Of a stretch of 64,000 bases of DNA, positions 25,697 through 37,080 are shown piece after piece (position 1 is the stretch's first letter; each line of letters opens with the position of its first letter). The position numbers and the translations under genes are program-made. A model generated the notes under the pieces. It saw only the letters and a program-made list of their open reading frames with translations, was not told the DNA's origin and made no database searches. Source of the stretch: Desarmillaria ectypa (lineage: Eukaryota; Basidiomycota; Agaricomycetes; Agaricales; Physalacriaceae); contig JAUDYN010000013.1 in NCBI GenBank assembly GCA_030407005.1, positions 248,001 to 312,000 on the forward strand, written 5' to 3'.

Positions 25697-26981
25697 ATGC
25701 TTTTCTTCCTCTGTGGTATATCCACTCTTCACTTCTTTGTTTCCGTGGCATTAGCGGCACATACCATTCGTTTCTTCAACTAGTGAGTTATCCCCTCACT
25801 TCAGGACATGGACCATGCCTGATGACTGTCACTATCACTAACAGCTGTGGGACAGGCACAGTGAGCTTCACACTACTACTCTTCCACCATTCTTCGTTGA
25901 CTTCTCTGCTCGGCAGCCCACCATTGTCACTCATAGTTCCCGGACAAGTCTTGACGGCGGGGCCACTTATTCCAGCGCTAATGACGACGACGGTGTGATT
26001 TATACGTGAGATATCATCCATCCATTCACTAGATCCACGGCTGATCATTTTATCTATATCAGCTTCTTAGAGCAAGGTAAAGGAAATCACTGCCCCTTGA
26101 GACTAGCTGATTGACCCTCAATAATTAAGGCTCTTGTGGGAATGATGGAAAGGAATGCACGACTGTCAATATCGACTTGACTATACCAGAAGCATCTATC
26201 TCCCAGTATGTCTCTTTCCTCGTTTCTTTTCTTCTTCAAGACCGACTCTCGCTGCAGAACGAACAATTTCTCTGTTCCTCTATCTCTCCAGTGCGCATCC
26301 TCAGTTCTTCTCCTTATATTCTTCTCATATATCTGCAGGTATTCCTGTGCAAATAACAGCACCCACTTTGCTCAATGTACGCATTTTCCCCGTTGTCCCA
26401 GTCATCACATTCTCAACCGTCATAGGCTACTTTTCGAACTGCGATCCCACGCCCATATTATGTGATTCTTTTGATGTACGACTCCTCTTTCTTCATCTTC
26501 TCCCAGTCCAACTTAACAAGAATCTTCTGGGTAGTCGGAGCTTATCGTAACGTTCTGCCCGTAAGATCCCCTCATCCCAACCCATCTCCTAGTCCTAACT
26601 ACACAACTCAGATTAGGCTCCCCCTCCATAACTAAACCTTCCTCCTCCCCCTCCTCCCCCTCAACCTTCAACCAAAGACTCATCGTACCCATCATCGTCG
26701 TCGTCGTCATCCTAGTCATAGCCCTCGCCAGCACTATCCTATTCCTCCGGAGGAAATCCCACCGGCAACCCCGCATGGACACAGAATCAGGGACAGCTAG
26801 CCAAGACATTAATCTCAGGCCACCCCGACCAGAGCGCACTAGTGTCCTGACCGTCCCATCATACCACTCCACACGTGCTGCGAGCACGATCAGTAAGGAA
26901 TCATGGCAGGACTTTAAGAGCGGTAATTATTTCGTCAAGCTCTATCCTACTGAGTCGGAGATGTCGACATTTGAGGATTAG
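25697..26981 (+). CDS. single-pass membrane protein with small cysteine-rich (glycopeptide/thaumatin-like) ectodomain
   Basis: Nine exons join in phase to 273 aa: 25697-25782, 25845-25860 (16 nt), 25917-26005, 26063-26076 (14 nt), 26130-26205, 26339-26376, 26402-26475, 26507-26546 and 26593-26981. A signal peptide (MLFFLCGISTLHFFVSVALA) is followed by AHTIRFFNYCGTGTPTIV, which matches the start of small secreted glycopeptide/thaumatin-like proteins of Agaricomycetes as I remember them. QGSCGNDGKECTTVNIDLT, YSCANNSTHF and SNCDPTPILCDS add up to six ectodomain cysteines. A Ser/Pro linker leads to one transmembrane helix (IVPIIVVVVILVIALASTIL) and RRKSHR. The cytoplasmic tail of about 70 residues is rich in S/T. 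This is type I receptor-like topology with no kinase. The last intron (26547-26592) is the least certain join; an alternative donor at 26561 shifts the frame. Confidence 0.65.
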
Positions 26982-27550
26982 CCGTTGTTTTTTATAACCT
27001 ATTCTTGATGTTATTAAGACCCATTGGAATGGGTACCACATATGATAATTTTCCATACCGTTATTTGATTCGTATGAGATGGTTAGACGGGAGAGGTTTG
27101 TAACTGATATACTACTGAGGCTCATACAAGCGTAGCGTTGTCTGTGCCGAATTTGGACTGTTCACCCAAAGAGACTCATGCGTACCAAGCGTATATGACA
27201 CCAATAACGAAATATCTCCCAACAGGCTACCACAGTGTGCTTGATGAGGTTGGTCCTGAAAGTATTGAGACTTGAGTAGGAGTTGCTTGGACAGAAGCAA
27301 ATTGTTCTCAATTTTGCCAGCATGGGAAGAGAGATGAAGACGTATATTGTCTGAAGAAATGTCTAGCCTCAGTGCACCTTGGGATAGTACGACAGAAACG
27401 ACCTTGCATTTTTGAAACATGTGACTTCGTGAACAGACCATGGCTTACGTGGGTAGTTTAGAATCTTTCCTAATCGTCCACGCTGAATCTTGAGCAAAAC
27501 TCGCGGCTTTGATTAAGCACGCGTACAGCATCGATGGCCAAAGCCCCTTC
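26982..27550. other. intergenic between convergent genes
   Basis: About 570 bp between the plus-strand membrane protein and the minus-strand F-box gene, so it should hold two 3' UTRs. No motif-bearing frame. Confidence 0.35.
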
Positions 27551-29335
27551 CTACTGCCTTACCCTTCTCACCTCCCACTTCACCCCATCCTTCTCCCGCA
27601 CCAAAACGACGACCTTCCCACTCCCGTCCTCCCAATGATCCACTCTCCTCAGCTTCGCGCACTTCCACGCCAGCAAACTCGCCACTTCGTCGTTCTTGCG
27701 GAACCTGCTTCGATCCGCCATAGAGGTCGCAGAGACAATAGCTGAAGTCTCGTAGAAGAACTTCACCCCATGGAACGCCACCAGCTCGGGAAGGACTGTC
27801 AGCAGGTTCGCCCATTCGACTAGGCCGGCCAGATTCTGTCTACCGCTGAGTTTCTTCCCCGTATCGAGCCAAGAGAGCATAGGCGTGCTCTCGACAAGTC
27901 GGCGGATATCGTCCATGTCGTTCCACCCTCCGAGCTCCACTCTCTTTATGGACCCTCCGAAGAGCTTGAGGCTAGAGAGGAAAGCGTCACATGGACCAGA
28001 TAACCGTACACCCTTGATTGTCTCCAACGGACGGGGCTCTTCCGACGGGCACGATAGGATCGTGGTGGTGACATCTTTGTGTGCAGTGAGTTCTCGGAGA
28101 CGAGGGAGCGAGTTGGGGTATAAGGTAATCGGCGTGATGTCGAGGTTGAGGACCTGCAAGCTAGAATGAGAGGATAAAAATGAGGAAGCAGCATCACTGG
28201 CTCCACGGAGGTTTGTGAGAGTTAGCGTGGTGAGGCTGGGCCAGCGGCCGTACAGGAAGAGTTCATCTGCAGGTATGTGGGCAGCGAATGGAGGGCGGGG
28301 ACGGGCGTAGGATATGTTGAGATCCTGGATAAAGTCAATAGAGATAATATCGGAATTTCGGGACATATTTACCTCGAGATTGGGGCAATGGTTGAGCATG
28401 TCTTTGATACGACCTAGTTCTGGATTCTGGCATGAGCCATAGATGTGCTTCGTGGATCGGAACGACACGGTTTTGACTGATCGAAGCTAAGTATAGTGAG
28501 GATCATAGAAAAAGATAGTAATACGGAAAGGACCCACGACGAGAGGACTCAGAGCCGCCTGGCTATCTTCACTTGATGTCGGTCCAAAGATCATGTTATC
28601 GTTGATCTCAACCTCAGATAATGAATGACACTTCAATAAAGTAGGCCAAACATTATCGATAGAGATCGGAGAGTGATTGCACGACCATACGAACGAGTTA
28701 AGCGCAGTCATCTTCGTCAACGCCGAGACGAGATATCTCTCCTGCTTTTCGTGCATTCCCAGCTCGTCATCCGTCGACTCCAAGTCCGTTTCCGTGCCTA
28801 CAACTCCCCCGGGTATTCTGAGGGCCTCTACGGACGACCTCTCATCCAAAATCTCCAGCCTCCTCACGTTCTTCGCCAAGGATCGATTTACGATCAAGTG
28901 GTTCCACACGCTGATCGAGCTGACCTTGCATCGCAGGACTCGATAATCCAAATGCCGGGGGACAACAATACCGTGCATACGCTGAGATGACAAGGCAAAT
29001 GCTAACAAATCTTCCTTCGAGTCGATATGAAACACGATGGCGTCGAGAATCTCAGTAGGCTGACGCGTAATGAGGGTGCGCTGGGAAAGCGCGCCGCCGA
29101 CGTAGGGCTCGACAATCGCGAGGAGGTGAAGCGAGAGTTTGTGTTCTTCTGGTGTGAGTTTATATTGGCACCCTCCGAGACGCGAGGCTAAGGATCCCAG
29201 GAGGCCTGCAAGGACGCTGAACGCGCGAAACGGGTCCGTGCGGTCGTAGGACCCTAGATGGGTATCAACAGCGAGGTCACTTTTTCGCTGTCGTCCCCTT
29301 CCAAGACGGAAAGACGGTTTGCCCTTGGGTGCCAT
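27551..29335 (-). CDS. F-box/LRR-like protein
   Basis: I place the start at 29335 (MAPKGKPSFRLGRGRQRKSD), after the less likely in-frame ATG at 29461. TLITRQPTEILDAIVFHIDS followed by KEDLLAFALSSQRMHGIVVP is an F-box. Later come LAKNVRRLEILDERSS, MTALNSFVWSCNHSP and LLKCHSLSEVEINDNM, leucine-rich repeats. Exon 1 ends at 28538 (SPLV|GTGGGT); a 51-nt intron leads to exon 2 from 28486 (LRSVKTVSFRSTKHIYG). MLNHCPNLE then continues DLNISYARPRPPF if the 48-nt stretch 28325-28372 (GTAAAT…CAG) is spliced out; it is also open if retained. More LRR-type pieces follow (WPSLTTLTLTNLRG, HSSLQVLNLDITP, STPMLSWLDTGKK) to the stop at 27551. Likely role: substrate recognition in an SCF ubiquitin ligase. Family members are very numerous in mushroom genomes. 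Confidence 0.8.
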
Positions 29336-29461
29336 GGAATGAGCGCGGGGATTGCTGCAGCTGTGCAGCAGCTTGTGACGAGCACTGCTTGATGGTCGGT
29401 CGTCAAGCTGACCCTGAGCAATATCGGCAATTGACAATTGTTTCCCACGCGACTTAATCAA

Positions 29462-31200
29462 GGAGCAGACACGTCTTCGCGTGAGTGGATTCCATGAACT
29501 ATAAGTGTATGGGTACTATGCAACTGTGAATTTAAAAGACATTACCCTCCCGATAAAATCGTTGACCGCCTGTGATTTTGTCCGGAAAGAATCGTCCAAC
29601 CAATAATGTTCCTGGATATATAGATAATCAAACTGGAAATACTTAAGTCTAGAACGGAGGGGTTTGTATCACCAGTTAACAAGTCTCATAGATACAGGAG
29701 GCTCGACATAAGTATCTGATCCCATTGTACCCCTGTTGTATTACAGTCGAGACGGTAAGGAATAGTTGTTTAAATGACCCAGAAGTACTGGACAATGGAT
29801 ACTATTATGTACATCAGAGGAACAAGATTTGATAAGGAAATTCCTCAAAGACACAATGTTAACGATAACGAGGAAACTTGAAAACCTAAACTTAGCTTGG
29901 TTGATCGACACACGTGCACCTTGCCCAAAGGAAGGCCAGCGGACTACCGGTCCGATCAGATCCTACTTCGACGCCGGGGTATGCCGGATGGCTTTTTTTT
30001 CTCGCCGCCGCCTCATGAGGCACTGGGAGCGCACATTTTTTGCGTCATCACAAGGAACTTGACTGATCTATCAAGTTAAAACTACGTATTTCTCTAGCAT
30101 AAACCAAATGCCGATTCCAAGCCTCAACACGCTCTACGTAGTCTGATTTCCTGACACTTGCCTTTTGTCGAATTCCTTGTACTTCATTCCAACAAAAATT
30201 TACAGGCCCTCTCGGCTATCCTCCTTTGGGCCAACTATACCTCTGAGTCTATCGGTGAAACTACCATTCCTCCCGTCACTTTGCTAAGTCTCGGGTTCAC
30301 AGAAAGCCCGTCTCAGCTTTGGATGCTGTAATCGTTGCTATTCCTACACATATACTACTGCCAAGATAGTACCAATGTTCCTTGATCATTGCGCCAGATT
30401 AATATTGTATTGCATTCTTGGCTTTTCCCACCATGCAGCGCATGCATTCTTGTACATTTTCATATTATTTGTTGCTACATGTTTAATTTGACGCCTGCTA
30501 TGAACAAATTTCCAACCATTGTCCTTTCATGCTTCTTGTTCTCTTTCGAAGCTGATCTTCTCACTCGCACTGAATTGTTCCGTATAGAATCTCAAATGCT
30601 GTTACCAAGTCAACACTGAACCATGCTCGACACCAAAGTTTGCAGCTTAATCAATAGTTCAAAGAACGAGCGTTCATTGGTTGATACTCTTGAATGCACC
30701 CCCAAACTCCGTCGGAGATTCTCCCGGTCCTGACTGAATATCCATATGTATCTGTACATGAGAAATCATAAGAAAACAGCGCTCCAACAGCGCTGCTTTC
30801 CCAGAGACCCCTTTCTCCCCGAAGCGCAATGTAAGTGAACGTGCATAAACTTTACTTTCTTTGCCTGAAGGTAGAGTCTGCTTCTCCTGGAAACACAACC
30901 TCCTCTCCTCTTATAATACTTTTATTTTCCTAGTTCAGACTGTCTTTCATGCCTCTCCTTATTCATATTCAATAGTCATGAATTAACTGTTGCACACGCG
31001 ATCCCACGATGTACAAAGATCGAACTGATTCATGCTTGCTCGAACTTTATCCTGTCCGTACTTCTCCATCGACACGAGTCACGGTTGTAGTATCGGTGTC
31101 GCGGATGCTCACCACTTATTATAGTTAACATTGTATCTTAACTGTATCCATCACCATTCTTATACCTGCTAAATATTGATCTCGTGTTTTGCAACAGGTC
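29462..31200. other. no gene recognised
   Basis: Frames here are short and without motifs. The first 300 bp should contain the F-box gene promoter. A T-rich run at 29990-30000 and pyrimidine-rich DNA from 30100 on look like degraded intergenic or repeat sequence. Confidence 0.35.
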
Positions 31201-31229
31201 CTTTATCTTCAAGCTGAATTCCGCAATAT

Positions 31230-31400
31230 CACCGCCATATTTTAATTCCTCGCCGGTCTCCTTTTCCCGGTCGTGCAAAAGAAGTGCTGTGACAGTACTG
31301 TTCTCGATCATCACTAAAGCATGGTCATGATCATTGATACAGTATGCCTCTCATTGACGTTCTACCCTTTCAACGTACCGGTAAGCAAGATTTTTTACTG
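31230..31400 (+). repeat. fragment of dispersed repeat family (forward copy)
   Basis: The stretch containing 'cggtctccttttcccggtcgtg' and 'gacgttctacc' matches, in reverse complement, the sequence at about 42530-42630 ('gcacgaccgggaaaaggaga', 'ggtagaacgtc'). It is a partial copy of the family whose larger copies lie at 33-34.7, 40.4-41.3, 42.5-43.5 and 44.1-45.1 kb. Confidence 0.6.
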
Positions 31401-31929
31401 TAATTTCGCAGTTATTTCTCATACAATGTCAGTCGGTGTGTCTGAGCCGACAGTAATATTGTCTTTGATTGAATTGATTATACTTAAACTTGTATTCTGT
31501 CAGGGCCTGGTCCTAGAAAACAAGATAGCATTGATAATAGTGAGCTCAACAAGTATCCTCAATTGACCCTCCCAGCTGCCTAGTTCAGGGGTACGATGGG
31601 AAAAAGTAGATCGAACCTGCACGGTAACATTTCCAAGAATATTTCTGAAAATATATTTTTTGCGCATTACAGCAGATGCTTAGATCCAGGGCATCGGATG
31701 TCATATTTCGCCGTCTTGTTTTGATTTCATTGTCGCCATACACTCTGGAATATTTACCCACTGCAGCTTTAATATTGACCGCGACGAACCACATCCAACT
31801 CCCGCATCCCATAACTGGAGTACTCATTAAAGGCACTTTGGGACGGCATTTAAGCTGAAAGAGGGAATTTTTTTAAAATATATAAAAAAAAACATTGATG
31901 CGGGGTTGTCAGAATCATTGGTTGGACCA

Positions 31930-32070
31930 GCTAGCCACAAAACGAGAACTGCTCTCAGCTGACAGAACACTCTGGAAGTTGAACCCAGCTTCTATAAAAA
32001 ATTGGCCAACATTTGGATGATAAACGTGTGTACTAACTGGTACACAACTAGAGCCTACAATGGGAGAAAG
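31930..32070 (-). repeat. degenerate tRNA-like sequence
   Basis: On the minus strand a 'ctctagttgtgtaccagttagta' stretch and, further on, 'gctgggttcaact' keep the order A-box-like then B-box-like sequence of the tRNA-Asp family, without a foldable acceptor stem. Confidence 0.4.
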
Positions 32071-32999
32071 GGCGCTGGAATTGATGAAGAAACATCGCAG
32101 ATGGAGGATCCAGTACGAGGTACCCCGGTTATCAAGTAACCACCAAATTGCCGAAGGAAGGCCCAAATATTCGCATTATGCAGTGAAGATGTTGTAACGA
32201 GAGCGAGGAGAACGTAGAAAGGATGGTAAAATCCTTGCCTCTCGAGCAAGAGGTGTCCTACTTAAATACATTTTGTACTACTTCTAGAACTTACTACGAA
32301 ATACTATGTATGTCCACTTTCACGGTCCAAACTTGATCCTGCTGAGTAAGCCAATCCTTCGAGTACATTCTAGTACTTGCTCGGGATTGCTATCCCAACA
32401 GAAGAACATTCGAAAGAGACAGAGTAATGTTAGGCGACTCTTAATGGCGGATAATTTTTCGCAGCGTGAACAAGGGCATGTCGGATCAAGCGGACCGGAA
32501 ATCCATATTAATAACCGCCACCATCCAGACCCATGCGCGATTCAAACACGCTGTGCGCTCATTGCTGTCTCCGGATCTGGACCGTAGTTCTTCCCTCAGT
32601 ACTTAATAATGACTTGTACCTCTCTTAGCTTGACCTGAGATCAAGGGCTGGTACCACTCAGACTCTCACTCTCACAACTCTCTTTTACTTTCTCTTCTCG
32701 CAAGAGGGTGCCATCGATGATGAATTATTAGCTGTTACTGAGTCAACACTGACCTAGAGTTTATCTGTCATACTCGATTAATTTCTTGGTTCGTCGGACG
32801 CCCAGATCTGGAAAATTCCTCTGGTGGCACATGATGACGAGTCGATTTTTTTCATTCGTGGCCACCCTTTTTTAATTCACGCAAGTTATCATGTGCCTCA
32901 AATTTTTCTACTCTCGCGCATTTCCCATGTTCAACTATCCTTCGTGGCCTATTCTTTCCCAACCACGTTCCGGAGGACCTGTCCAGTCAAACCACCTCT

Positions 33000-34680
33000 T
33001 CGCTAATACTCTGGGGATACACTTCGTTCCCTTTTCCATACTCTCCATATGAAGTTTTCGGGCCTGATTCTCACTCCTCGGACCTCTTCAACCTCATCAT
33101 ATCCCATCCCAAGCCTGCAGGGCACTCGGAGGGCATTTTGATTGTCCTCTTCCAATGCAGCGGTCGAACTAAAAGCTCCGTAACACATATTCTATTTCTT
33201 CTGTAAGCAGCCCGTTCCGGGATGCTCATCAACAATCTATTGCTCCGTACCGCACCAACCATTCTTCCTGAAACGATCGAGGATCCCACCTATGGAAGCA
33301 ACGTGTGCGAACGATAACAACCTCTGCGTTTATCTGAGAGAGGCCCACGCCTGGGTTAGGGAGCACGCTCTCCGTCACATGTGGACACAGGAATGGTTCT
33401 TAGGTCCGAGACGATGTTTCTCTCACCGTTCACGCTACTCCCAGCATCCTTTTTTTCATACTCAGTCTTTGAACTTGCCTTAACGGTGTTAATGAATCTC
33501 GGAACGATGGGGCGTTCTTACAACCAATGCTTCTCTCATAGATTCACCCCCACGGGCTTTCTTACAACCGCCTTGCCTTCCAACTCGTCCCCTGGTGCAG
33601 ATACCAAACGATCTTTTCCCCTGGAAACCAGTCTCTTGAGTCTGCCTCTGTTTGCTTTAGGCATTTCGATCCCTCCGTGAAAGAACGGCGCTCCAATTTA
33701 TCGCACCAGCGTATTTCTCCAAAGTCAGCACGTGTAGTCTTGTATCATGAAAGCGGTGAGTCTTCCCCCGGCACTCCGTGGTTCGACGGCTGAAGTTATT
33801 GATTTATGACGACGAGAATATCACGTCTTAACGCCATGCTCTTATAGCGGCCAATCACCAGTCTCGAATTCATGTTCCGTTATGCTCTGCGTGCTTCCTT
33901 TGATAGCGGTCCACCGAACGCACATGCTTGAAAAATCCTCTCGCACATGTGTCAGTCTAGTCTATTCTCTTCTTATTTAAATACCACCGATCGGGTCCTT
34001 GCACTTTGTTCTCTCCCTGGTATGGCGGTCGTGATATATATTCATCTCAACTATGGGTCTCGATGTTTCGCTTCTTTCACTTCGGTTAGATTTTCCCATA
34101 ACTGTCCTTCCTCCCATTAATTACCATTCCGCTGCACTAAACTTTATCACGCCCCCAAAAATTCTTCACCATCAACCACGAGTTAGGTCACGAACGTCTG
34201 CAACCGTGCATAGATAACATTGTATTTGCCGCCGGTCGCATCTGTTTCACAGGATCTTATATTGAACTAGCAGACCAAGTTCACAACAGAACCTTCATCC
34301 CCAACTGGTATGTTGCAACCCACTCTATTCTCTGATCCCTCGCTGATCTCCGGTCGGACGAAAGAATTTTGTCAGGAATACTTCCTCCCGATCATTGTGA
34401 TAACTGATCATTGATAGAGGACCGCCTTGTCGTCCTTTAGCTTTAGTCTTCGAGTACTCTCTTTGTTGGGATTTGCAACTTCAAGCTTGGGCCGGAAGAT
34501 TCCCGAACCTTCGGTACCATCATTTTGGCACGCTACTAGCATATAATTAAGTACTTTAGTAGAACGTTCTAGATACATTCTGTAGTATTTAAGGAGCTCG
34601 TCTCGAGCTTTAGTAGTCAACAATTCAGTATTCTCTACTCAGCAAGTCTCCCACTGCAATCGTTACAAAACTCTTGTCAG
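33000..34680 (+). repeat. dispersed repeat family, forward copy
   Basis: Segments 33230-33480, 33970-34440 and 34460-34675 match reverse-complement segments at 40910-41190, 42550-42910 and 44850-45045. Shared words include 'ccgcaccaaccattctt', 'cgatcgaggatcc', 'tttgaacttgccttaac', 'cttcatccccaactgg' and 'gttgggatttgcaacttca'. Similarity is roughly 70-85% by eye with gaps. No reverse transcriptase, transposase or other domain can be read in any frame, so the element type is unknown. Short frames such as 33381-33680 are not conserved between copies. Confidence 0.7.
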
Positions 34681-35039
34681 CTTTCGAGAGGCTGCTAGGC
34701 TCTTGTTGGTGATGCCGGATCAGCTCCGCTTTGCCATCTTGTTTCGCATTTCCTGCTCCTCTCAATTACCCCCGCAGCGGAACGTCAGGATTAGCAGTCA
34801 ACCCAAAGGTGTGCTTTTATTCAGTATGTCAGCAGCGTTCCCATAAATTGTTCAGGACTTCTGCACGTGAGTTTCCCTAATTTGAAGGCTCGCATTCTTG
34901 TGTAAAATGCATGTCATGCGATCCTTGCTCCTGTTTGGACAAAATGTCTCCTGTTGTTAAAAACACCATGATTTAAGCCGAAAGTTAAATGTGAGTCATG
35001 CATGACTAGAGTCACTCAAGAGGTTTGTCCTTGTCAGAC

Positions 35040-35043
35040 AAAA
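35040..35043 (-). terminator. Pol III terminator of tRNA-Asp
   Basis: Four consecutive T residues on the minus strand, about 23 nt downstream of the tRNA 3' end, the usual RNA polymerase III stop signal. Confidence 0.6.
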
Positions 35044-35066
35044 TAAATCAGTGGTTTACCACGCCA

Positions 35067-35158
35067 CTCTCTGGCTGGGAGTCGAACCCAGCTTTCGCGC
35101 GGCATAATTTTATGCAATCCATGACAGGCGCGTGTACTAACCGATATACTACCAGAGA
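35067..35158 (-). tRNA. tRNA-Asp(GTC): tRNA-Asp (anticodon GTC) with a 20-nt intron
   Basis: On the minus strand all arms fold: acceptor TCTCTGG/CCAGAGA (7 of 7 pairs), D stem GTAT/GTAC, anticodon stem CGCGC/GCGCG and T stem CTGGG/CCCAG with loop TTCGACT. The discriminator base is G, as expected for tRNA-Asp. The anticodon loop reads CTGTCA, then 20 extra nt, then C: an intron exactly between positions 37 and 38, the standard site for nuclear tRNA introns. Mature length is 72 nt. The B box GGTTCGACTCC is perfect and an A box is present. This is the only copy of the tRNA-like family in the window that folds without a defect. Confidence 0.9.
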
Positions 35159-35199
35159 TTACAGACTGTCATACAGTCCATTCTTAAGGTGAAACTAGA

Positions 35200-35960
35200 T
35201 TAAAGAAATAAACCACCGATTTTTCTTCTTCCCCTCCATACCACGACACAATATCTTTCCGGCTACTTCCCGCCTTCCCCACAACCCATTGAATATTTCC
35301 AGCCGTTCTCGTTGCTAGGATTACTATCAATCGTATTGCGGCGACTCTTCTCTAAGTTCTCGTAACATCGTCAAGTCAACGCTGGAGTAGAACTCTTTCT
35401 ATCATTCGATCAGACTTCGTTCTCCTACACCCTCTGACGTTGCGTTATTATCAGCGACAGCTGTACATGTCTGCCGCTGGAGCTTTGTTTCCATCGCGTA
35501 ACTCTCGCACACTCGTTCTTGGGTCATTCTTCGTCCACGTGCCTACCGTTTAGTAGTTTAACATTACATTACGGCTAGTACCACTTACGCGCGAACCTTC
35601 CATGGCACCATTTTCACCCTCAGTCTCTCGTACATTCTCTCTCCTTCTCCTTGTACATTCCCCTTGGGGGTTATACCTCACCTTCCATCTCACCGAAGAA
35701 ACCATTCTCCCCATTCTAACGATCGAGGATCCCTACTCCCCGATGCCTCCATGGGAGCAAAAAAAAAAAAAACATGATCGATCGATAAGAACGAAGCCGC
35801 CGGGACTGCTTTTCCGAGTGCCGACTCGACTTCTCTTCCCTCGTCATATGTGGAGCAAAGTAGGTCTTTTCGAACCCTGAACCCAGCCTCGTTGTTAATT
35901 AAAGAGGAAGATTACATGCGACCCTGCATATGCGAGTGCGGGACCCGGGATTATGAACAC
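35200..35960 (+). repeat. further diverged copy of the dispersed repeat family
   Basis: The stretch around 35690-35740 ('…taacgatcgaggatccctac') shares the 'cgatcgaggatcc' core and its surroundings with 33280 and with the reverse complement of 41115. It includes a run of 13 A near 35760. The copy boundaries are unclear. Confidence 0.45.
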
Positions 35961-36099
35961 CTTTCACCACGTGAGAATCATATCTCCGGAATGACACTCC
36001 ACGTGTGGCGATGTCGGGTTCTTCTTTCGTCCTCGAGGATGATATTTCCGAGTGAGTTTTTCTATACGAAATACAGAATGGCGGGTCATTGATTAAGTA

Positions 36100-37080
36100 C
36101 TTAAATGCTTGCTTCGCTATCCTTCTTGGAGCTACCTCGTATCTCCGGCAGTGATATAATATCAGAAGATCCCGCGCAGGACCCAGGCTCGAGCTAGTAT
36201 CAGGTATCAGAACGGGAGTTCTTGCTATATATCAGAGATTTTTCTTTGGGTGAAACCCGTTACTTTTGCGAGCCCCTTGCCTACACGTTAATTAAAAATG
36301 ACGACTTCAATTTGTGGGTTGAGAACGCTGGTGATGATGTCGAGTTCTAATTCCCCCCAAGTGTTATGTATCTCCGGGAGTCTTGCGACGATAGGGAGTA
36401 AGCAACCCTAAGCGTGGTTCGATTGCCTCGTGAGGGACTGGAGAATCACGCTCTAGCCGATGTCGTCCGAACGGATGCGGAATCGAGTGAGAATCCTCGC
36501 GCCACGCTATGACTCATAGACCCATACTAACGACTCGCCTCGCTGTCTGATGTAGTCCGCTCGTCAATCCGGTATCTCCGATTTTTTACGGCGTGTGATA
36601 TCAGGTGTGATATCAGAAGGACCCGGGCTCAAGATGGTATCAGAACCCGAGCTAGTCTTCAGTGACTTGTATCAGAAAGCTTACCTATATTTGTGGGTCC
36701 TCCCAACAATATGTCAAGGCGCCTATATTTTGTTGGATTATGATTTCTCACTGCGGGTTAAATATTTCCGAGAGTGTTTGAAGGAATTTAGGGACGGGAC
36801 TTGATGAACGCTGGAGATTAGCGCCATTCCGCCTGGTAGCCGATGTCGTCGGTGTCGTCGGGGTGCTTCTTCAGCGGATGTGAGTTCTTGCGCCACGCTA
36901 TGACTCATAGCTTCATACCGACTCGCCTCACCTCCTAGTATATTATACTAGCAAGTACCCCACCTGTCAATCCGATATCTCCGAATTTTTTCTAGACAGT
37001 GATATCAGAAAATTCCGGTGGTTCCCCTTACCCAGACTTGAACGAGTCCATATTGATTAATACCCGGTAACTTGAAATAT
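36100..37080 (+). repeat. tandem ~0.4-kb repeats with LTR-like features
   Basis: Three diverged units follow one another. Each ends in a block like 'caatccgatatctccgaattttttc…gtgatatcagaa' (ends near 36165, 36610 and 37015). Two share 'gcgccacgctatgactcatag' at about 36500 and 36891, with 'agccgatgtcgtc' upstream in both. 'Tggtatcagaacc' at 36635 looks like a primer-binding site for an initiator-tRNA-primed LTR retrotransposon, so these may be nested LTR remnants. No retroelement protein is present. Confidence 0.6.
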
